Positions 23,931 to 44,600 of a stretch of DNA of 64,000 bases are shown here, in pieces (position 1 is the stretch's first letter; each line of letters opens with the position of its first letter). The stretch comes from Cinclus cinclus (lineage: Eukaryota; Chordata; Aves; Passeriformes; Cinclidae). A program made the position numbers and the translations under genes. Location of the stretch: contig NC_085073.1 of the NCBI RefSeq assembly GCF_963662255.1, forward strand, positions 5,697,598 through 5,761,597. Direction: 5' to 3'. The notes beneath the pieces are model-generated. The model was not told where the DNA came from. It saw only the letters and a list, made by a program, of their open reading frames with translations, and ran no database searches.

Positions 23931-24160
23931 ATGGCGGCGGCCCCGCGGGCACTGCGAGAGGGGGAGTGGGTGGGCAGGAGGTGGGTGCTGCCCCCGAGAT
24001 GGCGGCAGGTGGGTACCCCGGGGCAGGGCAGGGCCCGGTGGGCTCGGTCCGAGGCTCCGCCGCCGTCCCCGGTGAGGGGGGAAAGCCCTGCGGGGCTCCC
24101 GGAGGAGGAAGCTGGCTCTGGGAGAGGAGGGATGGGGTTGGGTCCTGGGGAAGGGAGGGC
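23931..24160 (+). other. CpG-rich segment with a plus-strand ORF, possible divergent transcript
   Basis: ATGGCGGCGGCCCC starts an open frame running away from PIAS4, with no recognisable domain. It may be an upstream antisense (PROMPT-like) transcript of the PIAS4 CpG island or just GC-rich open sequence. A second GAGATGGCGG lies near 23996. Not supported as a protein gene. Confidence 0.3.
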
Positions 24161-24227
24161 TGGTGAAGGGGGGGAGGGTCCTGGCCAAAATTCACTCCGA
24201 GGCTGCAACATCCCAGAGACCCCCAGC

Positions 24228-24300
24228 TCTAGGACAGGGTGGGATTGTTGGGGTGTCTCTGCAGGACCAGGGGTTGGATTGGATGGTCTTTGGGGTAGCA
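24228..24300 (+). mobile_element. Short CR1 3' remnant
   Basis: Contains 'gggtgggattgttggggtg' followed by 'aggggttggattggatggtc', the end of an older CR1 subfamily in sense orientation. Confidence 0.65.
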
Positions 24301-24654
24301 CCAGTGTTTGGGGTGAAACACTGCACTGGGAGAGGTTTTCCAGCACTTTCCTCTCCTTGCCTTCAACCCCACGTACTAATTAAACAAAAAAGGCAATTAA
24401 CAGTTTCTCAGGAAGAGCAGGATGTTAATCAGACTTCCCAGTTTTCCCTTCTAGGCTGGCAAAAGCCAGGCTTGGTGCTAAAAAATCCACCAGATTGCTA
24501 TGGAAACCCCAAAGGCCGATAATTCATCCTGTCACGGCGGAAGAGCTGGGCCCAAATCCATCCTGGCTGGAGCTCCATGGCCGTCCTGCCTGTCCCTGCC
24601 TCACACAGGCAGTCTGGGAATGTGCTTTGAATTTGGGAGGTGCCCACAAGGTGA

Positions 24655-25055
24655 TGCAGGCATTAAGGCTGAGAGAATTGGGATTGTTCAGCCTGGACAG
24701 GAGAAGCTTTGGGATGACCTCATTGTGGCCTTCAGGATCTGAAGGGACCCCACAAGAAACATTGAGAGGCACTCATGGACAAGGGATGGAAGAGCAGGAC
24801 ACAGGGAATGGCTTCCCACTGCAAGAAGGCAGGGCCGGATGGGGTATTGAGAAGGAATTGTTCCCTGGGAGGGTAGGGAGGCACTGGGATGGAATTCCCA
24901 CAGAAGCTGTGGCTGCCCCTGGATCCCTGGAAGTGTCCAAGGCCAGGCTTGGACGAGGCTTGGAGCGCCCTGGGATGGTGGAAGGTGTCCCTGCCCATGG
25001 CACTGGATGTTCCTCCATGTCCCTCCCATTCCAAAGCATTCTATGACTCCATGGT
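24655..25055 (+). mobile_element. CR1 LINE 3' fragment with preserved terminus
   Basis: Sense-oriented CR1 end between PIAS4 and EEF2, finishing in 'attctatgactccatgg', the characteristic CR1 octamer-type 3' end. Open frames across it are not genes. Confidence 0.88.
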
Positions 25056-25160
25056 TTTTGTGAGCTCTAACGCACAGGGACGGCTCCGGGACATCCCGGT
25101 GACACCGGGCCCGGGTGGGGTCAGGCCGGTGCCGCTCCTGGTGCCCCGCGCTCCTCCCCG

Positions 25161-25175
25161 CCAGCAGGGGGCGCT
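25161..25175 (+). promoter_or_regulatory. CTCF-consensus motif, forward
   Basis: CCAGCAGGGGGCGCT matches the CTCF core CCASYAGRKGGCRS at every position. It lies about 480 bases upstream of the EEF2 start site. An NRF1-like GCATGCGCA follows at about 25196. Confidence 0.7.
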
Positions 25176-25609
25176 GCAGCACCGCCCCCTCCAGAGCATG
25201 CGCATTGCGGGCATCCTGCAGGACCGGGCCGGACCGGACCCACCAGTGCCCGGGACCGCTGTCCTCCAGTGCCCTGCTGCTACCGCCTTCTCTTAGCGGC
25301 CGAGCCCCCGCGCTCGCCTACCGCTCGGTGATACCGCTCAGAAGGCGGCCTCACCGACCCCACTGCCCCGGGCCGGTTGTCACACCGGCAGCGGGAGGGG
25401 CGGAATTTCCCCCGGCTGCAGCCCGGGAAGGGGCGGGGCTGTCGCTGCCGGTCGCTGTCCCCCCGTTGTCGCCTCGTTGTAGTCCCGGTGCGGCCTCGGT
25501 GACACCCACGTGGTGCCGGCGAAGCGGAACAGCCTCCGGACCATAGAGTCCGCGGGATAGAGCGGCGCGGCCGCGCACGCGCTCGGCGCAGACCCCGCCC
25601 TTCAACGGC

Positions 25610-25660
25610 GTCGCCCTATAAGAAGACGCCGGCTGACGTCAGCGCTCTCTTCCGCCCGCT
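25610..25660 (+). promoter_or_regulatory. EEF2 core promoter: TATA, CRE and TOP start
   Basis: A TATAAG box at 25617-25622 lies 28 bases before a pyrimidine start tract, CTCTCTTCC, at 25645-25653. That is the 5' terminal oligopyrimidine (TOP) signature of translation-machinery mRNAs. Between them lies a perfect CRE palindrome, TGACGTCA, at 25634-25641. The 5' UTR would be about 99 nt, ending in GCCACC before ATG. Confidence 0.8.
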
Positions 25661-25743
25661 CTGCGCTCGCCAGCGAGACAGGGCCGAGCCGCCGCCATTG
25701 CCGTGACCCCCCCGCCCCGCAGCATCCGCCGCCATCCGCCACC

Positions 25744-33643
<7,900 letters not shown>

Positions 33644-34105
33644 TGAAACTCATGGAACTCTGGGAGAACAGGAAAAATTTAATTAATTAGCATTATCACC
33701 CATGCCGCCAGGGGTTAGACGCCTGTGACCACCATCTTGTTAATTAAATGGGTTTCATAGCGATTTTGAGAACTTCAAATGAGGAAAACATACAAAAAGA
33801 AAAAAAAAAAAAGCCTTATAGGTTTCTGTGTTGCACATGACTCATCTTTGCCATTGTAACTAAAACATTTCCACTAGATCTGCCCAATTCTGTATTTATT
33901 TGACTCAAAAAAAAAAAAAATACTGCTGCAGAATGGCCCAGAAGGGGGTTTTTGGGGTGTGCTTAAATCTGAAAAAGCAGGACAAGGAAAACAGGGGAAG
34001 AAAGAGAGGGGGTGAGGATGCCTTATCTGCAGCGTGACTGTCCGTCGTGCCCATCGCCGCCTGTATTAGTGCCACTGGAATTAATAAAATTGGATAAATG
34101 GTGAC
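33644..34105 (+). other. EEF2: EEF2 3' UTR
   Basis: About 460 bases from the stop codon to just past AATAAA at 34083-34088. The last part, with GTCCGTCGTGCCCATCGCC, is unique sequence. The cleavage site is approximate. Confidence 0.8.
34083..34088 (+). terminator. EEF2 poly(A) signal
   Basis: Canonical AATAAA within AATTAATAAAATTGG; a GT-rich stretch follows near 34120-34140. Confidence 0.85.
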
Positions 34106-34144
34106 GAAAAGCGACGTTTTTAGGAGGTGTTTTTAAGGGTGAGG

Positions 34145-34161
34145 GTGGCGCCCTCTGGTGG
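34145..34161 (-). promoter_or_regulatory. CTCF-consensus motif, reverse
   Basis: The minus strand reads CCACCAGAGGGCGCCAC, matching the CTCF core throughout. It lies between the EEF2 poly(A) site and the DAPK3 promoter and faces the forward motif at 25161. Confidence 0.75.
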
Positions 34162-34184
34162 GGGCGAGCAGCACAGCGGCCGCT

Positions 34185-34330
34185 TTTGGTGGGCGGGGCT
34201 TAGTGGGGACGGGGCGGGCGGGGCTTCATGCGGAGGTGGGCGGGGCCTGTGTGGGAGGGGCGGGGCCTGCTGCGTTGGAATGTGGCGGCGGCGACGCGGG
34301 CGGCGGCGGCGGCCCAGGTTGGGAGGGGGG
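34185..34330 (+). promoter_or_regulatory. DAPK3 CpG promoter and likely non-coding exon 1
   Basis: Four GGGCGGGGC-type Sp1 boxes lie between 34192 and 34268. They are followed by a GCGGCGGCG stretch ending in CCCAG/GT at 34317, a plausible donor for a non-coding first exon. No TATA box is visible. The coding exon begins after an acceptor at 34944. Confidence 0.6.
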
Positions 34331-34944
34331 ACCCGGTGTTAATGAGGGGTTTGTGAGGGGAGATGTGGGGCCGGGAGGGTGGGAGGGGGGTGAGGGAGGG
34401 AGGCTGGGTGGGGTGGGGGAGGGATGGTTCGGGGAGGGGTGCGTGGGGGGTTGAGGCCTGGGGGGGTTGGGTGCGGTGCGGAAGGAAAGGGAGGAGTGGG
34501 GAGGAGGTTGTGGGGCCTGTGGGGCTGGGAGGTGCTGTGGGTCGGGAAAGGAGTGGGGAGGGATTGGGGAGGCCTGTGGGATAGGGAGGGGCAGTGGGGG
34601 ATCGGGATTGGGGAGGGGATGTAGGGATGGGGAGCGAGTGGGGGGCTGTGGGGAAGGAAAGGGATGAGGAGCATTGTGTGGACAGCGGCCGTGGGGCCTG
34701 TGGAGCAGGGAAAGGCTTTGCCCCTTTCCCTTCTCTGTCCCCCGGCTTTTGGGGTGTGATGAGACCAAGGGACATCCCCCAGGATTAACCCCTGAGCTGC
34801 CCCACGGCACCGCCCAGCCCGGGGCTGTGCATCCCCCGGGGATTTGGGATCCCTGTGCTGGGAGTTGCTGTGAGCTCCTGGCACGCAGCCCCCCCCTACC
34901 TCCCCCCCCCCCCACACTTTTTTTTTCTTTTCCCGGTACCACAG
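34319..34944 (+). other. DAPK3 5' intron, G-rich
   Basis: Very G-rich on the plus strand (GGGGAGGG and TGGGG words throughout to about 34650), with many potential G-quadruplex runs. It ends in a C- and T-rich tract before the acceptor. No gene is seen; Pro/Ser-rich minus-strand frames are compositional. Confidence 0.65.
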
Positions 34945-35027
34945 GCGCTGATCCCCGGCTGCTCCCCGCTCCTGCCACCCAGCGCTGGCAGCACCGGGGC
35001 GGCTCCCGCTCCAGAGGCCCCGCAGCC

Positions 35028-38677
<3,650 letters not shown>

Positions 38678-39125
38678 ACCAGGCGGCCCCGCGGGCTCCG
38701 GTGCTGCCCTGCTCGGCCCCAGGCGGAGTCCCGGAGCGCAGGGCGGGGTTTGTGCCTCCCTGCAATTCACACCTCGGGGTGTTTGGGGCTGCGCTGCCCC
38801 CAGGGTTTGGCTTCCTGCGTGCAGCTCCTGCCTGGCTCGTGTCCCTGTGCTCCCTGTCACCGCTGCCACGCTCTGGGGTGTTCGTCCCCTCCCACCCCGA
38901 GGTGCCCCAGTCCCTTGTGGGGTGGTTGGTGGGCAGAGCTCCCCTCTACACTACAGCAGCAGCAGCCACGCGTGGGCTGGGACCAAGGACTGATCCCTGC
39001 GTGGCCTCACACTCCACAGCCCCCCTGGGTGGCCCCTGTGCCCCCACATTCCCCACCCAGGGTGTTGCACCCCCTGTCCCAGCCCTGGCTCCCCCTTTTC
39101 CCAGAATAAAGGTTTGTGTACAGGG
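38678..39125 (+). other. DAPK3: DAPK3 3' UTR
   Basis: GC-rich unique sequence from the stop codon to just beyond AATAAA at 39105-39110, which is followed by a GT-rich stretch (GGTTTGTGTACAGGGGTGG). Confidence 0.8.
39105..39110 (+). terminator. DAPK3 poly(A) signal
   Basis: Canonical AATAAA with a downstream GT-rich element. Confidence 0.85.
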
Positions 39126-41115
39126 GTGGCTGTCTCAGCTCCTGCCATGGTGTGACAGGGGTTGGGAGGGGGATAAGGATGTGCCCTTGGGTGGCAGCTC
39201 CCCCACTGTGCTCCCATCCCTTAATTTGGGAGGGGGAAATGTTTTTTTTGTCCTTATGAGATCCAGTGCTGGTGGATGAGCTCGCTGTGGACGTGGAGGG
39301 AGGGCCAGGGATGGTTTGTGGGGTATTCCCAGGCTGGGGGTACCCCCAGCCCCTCTTGCCTGACATCCCTCACTCCTGAGGACATGGGCAGCCAGGTCCC
39401 AAAATGCCACATTCCAGAGAACACCAGAGCAGTTCCCAGTTTCCCCTGGGAGCACCGAGGGCTTTCCCAGTGCTTGTGGCCCCGTGGAGCCAAGATCCAG
39501 CTGAATTTGATCTGGGGGAATCACCAGCCCAGTCCCAGGGGATGGCAGGAGTGGGTTCACCTCCAGCTCAGCTCCAGGCCCAGGGGATTTGCTCCATTTA
39601 GGATTTGTTTGTCACTCTGCCCTGGCTCCTGCAGCTCCCTGGGGATCAGAGGGGCCGTGCCCCATGCCCCTGTCCCTGCTGACGTTCTCTGAGGTGTAGG
39701 TTTCATCCCCAGCCATGGGACACGTGGATCTGATGGAAATTTAATCTGCCCTGGTGCTCCCTGCCAGGGCTCTTGGCTCCCACGGGAGGTGGCGTGACTG
39801 GGGCTGTCCCAGTGTCCTGACACCTGAGCCCTCAGCGTGCCCCAGCCAGGAGCTGTGTGCTGGGGAGGGTTTTGGGGTGCAGATTTGGATGGAGCCCCAG
39901 CTCTGCCAGCAGAGGCAGGGGGTGAAAGGATGGGTGGAAATCCTATAGCCCAGCTGTTCCCAAACCGGGCAAAGTTCACATAGTGAGAGAGAAAAACCTT
40001 CCTTGATTCCCTGTGTGCCAAAGGTTTGGGTTTCACACTCCCAAAAGGCCCTTGGAAATCGCTGGTCATTCACCCAGAGCAGCAGGGGATCTCACCCACG
40101 TGGATGCACGAAATGACACCAAAATAGTTCTAAAAAAAGCAGAATTTAGGGTGTGATTCACGACCTCATGAGTCTACAACTCCTGCAGCCCATAGGAACT
40201 CGTGTTGGGAACGAAGGGGATGTTCTGCCCCGGGGGGGATCCTGGGGCTGGGACATTACCGGGATGTTCTGCAGCCACCACCCCCTGACATTTCCTTCTC
40301 TGTGGAGAGACACCAAAATGCCTTTTTTAGGCTTCAGTTTCTGCCTCCCAGAGTTTGGCAGCAGGTGGGAGCGAGGGCTTTTCCCTTATAAGTCTTCACA
40401 AACCCCAGATGCTTTTCGCTTTAAACCAACCCATGAACACACAGGAAAACCCCACGGAGTTCCTGGGATCTTGTTCCTGGCAGGGAGCTGAGCTGTGGGG
40501 AAGGCTCCTGCAGGAACCAGGGGAGAGCAGGGTGGCCCTGCCCGTGACATCACAGAGGGGGGGGGGTGTCCCCAGAGCTCCTTCTGGCCATGGCACCCCT
40601 GGCCAGGACAGCTGGAAAATCACTGGAGCAAGACAAGGACAAGGAGATGGATCTGGCTCCTCTCTGACTGCTAAAGCCCCCCCCTCACTGGGTTTTTTGG
40701 GTGACTCCTCATTAATCTGTGGCAGCTGCTTTTTGCAGGGCACCGTTTCTAACTCAGGCCCCAAAATTTGGGAAGGGAACACCCCCGCCCCCCAGCCTGA
40801 GTTATTTTGCAGTGCTCATCCCCCAGGTTTTGTATGGACAGGCAGCACACGGACCCAGGGCTGGCACTGCCCTCTCCCACGCTGAAATTTGGATGGTCTT
40901 TCAGCTCTAATGCCTGAAATGGTTCCTAGGGAAGCAGAGTTTTCATTTCTTATACCCTGAGAAACCCTCCTAGTTCACCTCATGGATTTAAATTCACCAA
41001 CTGAGCCATTCCCACCTGGCTAGAGCCAAACCCAACCAGTGACACGGGGAAGGAGCTTTGAAGCCACCCAGGGCTGGAATTTCAAACACCCAGGAAAAAG
41101 GGGCTGCTGTTGTGT
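39126..41115. other. Intergenic region between the convergent DAPK3 and NMRK2 genes
   Basis: Unique GC-rich sequence with no exon-like reading frame, RNA gene or recognisable mobile element. Confidence 0.65.
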
Positions 41116-41138
41116 TTTGGATGAGCTTCATACCCATC

Positions 41139-41144
41139 TTTATT
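41139..41144 (-). terminator. NMRK2 poly(A) signal
   Basis: AATAAA on the minus strand, about 460 bases past the NMRK2 stop codon. A plus-strand AATAAA overlaps nearby at 41148 and is probably coincidental. Confidence 0.6.
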
Positions 41145-41605
41145 GCAATAAAGCTGAGCGATGAGTCAAACCAGGACCTCAAAAGGAGACTGAAGTGGAT
41201 TTTTACTGAATTGATGATGATACAAACAAGCCTTGCATGAAGCCTTCCTGTCTGCAGGAGCTCTCTCGTTTTCTCAGCACTTGCTCTGCTATAAAAATGC
41301 TGTTTCCAACTTCTCTGTAAGCCAGTGGAATATAAAATAATTACAAAAAATACCCCACCGAGGCGATCCTGTCCACGAGGTGGGAATAAGTTATCCTCAG
41401 TTTTCAATTATATACAGAAGGGACTTGCCAAAGGGCAGTGGGAGAGGAGTTCTCACAAATAACCCCCATTCCCACTTCCAAGTATTATTTACATCACGCT
41501 GTACATGGATCTTCCCAGACCCTGGAAAGCAGGAAGGGAAAAAGGTGAGATCCAAGCAGTTCCCAGCACAGTCCCTCATGTTCCAGCCCTCTGCATTTTA
41601 GTTAC

Positions 41606-44600
41606 CTATGAGCAATTTAAGAGCTTGTTGTGAATATCTTCAAAGACTTGGTTGTAGAGTTCATCCCTCGACTTCAGGCCATCTAAATAAACTGGGAGAA
41701 AAAAAAGGGGGAGTCAGGCTGGGGCTTCCCATCAGAATGAGATTTTGGGAGATTAGTTTTAGAATATTTCATATTTTCTTGACCCACAGGACAACTTGCT
41801 TTTTTATTGGAAGAACAGAACCAATCTGAAAACAGAACGACTTGCGAAATCCTTCTTCCATTATAAATTCCTTTAATTTTTTATCCCCTCTAAGTCCTTA
41901 AGAGTACAAAGCAAAGGGAATAAGTTCTTAGCTCTAAAACTGCCTGTATTTATCCAAAGTAGGCCAGGATTACAACTTGGGAATAAAAATAGCACCCTGC
42001 ATCATCACAGTGGAAGTTTCCTCGAATGAAATCACCCAATTCCTTAAATTCCAACTGCAAGGCTGAAGGATTTGTGTTTGGGGAAGCCTTACCCACATCC
42101 ACGCCACCATCCTCCATCTCCTTCCTGTGTTTGAGGTACATGGGCCACACGTGGCCATCAAAGAGCCCCGGGGGGTCAGGCACGGTGTAGCTCCTTGTAC
42201 TGGGAATAACAGCATGGAAAAGGAATGTCAGGAGGGCCTGAGGTTTACTTTGGGTATCAGGGAAAAAAAAAAAAAAATAGAATTCCCCGGAAGGATTGTA
42301 AAGGATCAGCTCAGGGCAGTGGTGGAGTCCCCACACCTGTGTTTGGGAAGGATGGAGGTGGCACCTGGGGACAGTGTGAAGGGCTGATGGCTGCACTCCA
42401 CCTCAGAGGTCTGCAAGCCCAGGCTGTGATTCCAAATTCACACCACACTCCCTTCCTCTACTCCTATTCCCATTCCCAACTCTAATCCAACTCATGACCG
42501 ACTCAGAAATTCTGAATTTCCATCCCTGGAAGTGTCCAAGGGCAGGTTGGAGCAGTGGGAACTGTCCCTGCCTGTGGCAGGGCTGGGATGAGGTGACCTT
42601 TAAGGTCCTTCCAACCCCAACCATTCCATGATTCCATGACTAAGAACAGTGTAAAGGAGCAGAGGGAAGGACTGGATGCACAGCCAGGGATGTTCTCACC
42701 TCCTCCTCCTCTTGCACTCATCATATGGCACTGCCAGGTAGTAACGAAGGTCAAACAGCTCTATCAGGGGTCTGGGAGGGGACAAGGACAGAACAGGGAT
42801 GATGTCACTTTTAATGACAGGAAAAAGCATGAAATCACCCCAGATACCACAAAAATCTCTCTGCCTCTACAGGATTTGTGTCTGTTAGAGACAACCCAAG
42901 GGCAAGTGCTTCCCTCACGGGTTTGTTAACTCAAACCCACAGAAAACTTCTTTCTGAAGGTCGGAATGGCCCAAGCAAGGACTTTTCCCACCCAAACACC
43001 TGCCACTGGTCCTGAGGGGGATCCTGTGGAGGATCAGGCACTGGGCTGGGAACCCTGGCCCTTTCTAGATCATTCCAAAATCAGTTTGCAGTGAAATCTG
43101 GGACAGGGGAAATCCTCAGCTCACGTTTGTGGAAGTGTCCAAGGCCAAGCTGGATGGGGCTTGGAGTTGGATGGGCTTTAAGGTCCCTTCCAAACCATTC
43201 TGGGATTCCACACTGCTCCCCAAAAATCCAGGGACTTGTCTCTGCCACAGCTTGCTCCTCTCACTAAGCTCAGTGGAGTCAGTGTTAAACAAGCATGGGG
43301 CTGTTCCTAAATTCCAGGAGATATTCCAGGCAGTGCATGGATTCTTGCCTTGCTCTCCCCAAGGTGGGGGAATGAGGGGAACTCGCACCCCTCTGCCAGC
43401 AGAAATCCTGCTCTGAAACTCCCCTGGAGTTCAAGGCTGTGCCCTAAATCAGAACCTTAAATCCACCTCACTTCTACATTTAGGAGTTAATTTTACATTT
43501 CACAGCAGAAAACCCTCTGGGGTGAGAATTCAGAACAAGGCAGGAAGTGAAAATAGGTAAAAAAAAAAAAAAAAAAAGGAGTTTTTAACTCTGGCGCGAG
43601 GAATTTAAGGAATCTTCCCTGGCAAACCACGAAGAGTTCTCCAAACCTTACTTGTAATTATAAAGCAGGAAGCCTTCAATGACCAAAATATGGGTATCTT
43701 GGGAGGTTGGCTCTCTAGAGCCAGGTGTGACATTCACCCCGTGCGAACGGGCAAACTTCACGGGGTTCTCAATCCAGGCCCGCACTGTGCTCACCATTGC
43801 CTCCATATCCAAGGAATCCAACACTGGTCAGGAGAAAGGGGGTGGGTGGGAAAAAGGGACACCAATCAAACACCATCAAACGCCACGGGCTCGAAAGGAT
43901 AAAATAGATTGAGCTTGGTAAAGTTACAATTACGGAAAATTTACCGTTAAAGCTTTTAATAACGAGAAAAGAAATACTTAGGGAAAGAATATACATTACT
44001 GCATCCTATAGGGAACACTGCTCTTACCATCCCATTGCTTAAAGCCGTCTTCCCCGACTTCTATTTGATCTTGTGGCTGAAATATAGTGAGCAATAAAAC
44101 ATTGCTGCAACCTCAGCGGGATCAGTTCCCTCCTGCTGCCATCAGCACCTGGCCACTACTGCAACACACAACCACCCCTGGGGCTGCAGGAACATTCACA
44201 TCCCCAGCTTTCCCCAACCCCAAGAGCTCTGCAAAGCTCCCTCGGCTCACTCAAACCACTTTGGATAAAGGCTTTTAAGTTAATCACTTGATACCGTTGT
44301 TTGTTAGTTGGTAAAATGCTACAGGGTGTTGTTTGTAAATCAACATGTAAGAATTTTGAAGTGCAGATATAGTTAAATAAGTGCTAGAATGTAAGTTTAA
44401 AAAAAAAAAGAATAGGTGTTTGAACTCTGTTAAAAATGCAGGTGGGCATGGCAGCACTTTGGTTGCTCAGTTACCATTTTCTTCATGCTGGCATTCACTC
44501 AGAAGAGAAATTACAGATTTTTATGGGAAGTCAAACGGAATCAAAGTGATTAAATCTGTGCAGGACAGACTGAGCACACAATGCTGGAGCACTTCTTGTT

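Noticed and set aside
23224..24195. 323-codon minus-strand Pro/Ala/Arg-rich frame at the PIAS4 promoter
   Set aside because: It is CpG-island open frame overlapping the true PIAS4 exon 1 in another frame.
24495..25046. 183-codon plus-strand frame between PIAS4 and EEF2
   Set aside because: It is a read-through of a CR1 3' UTR fragment, not a gene.
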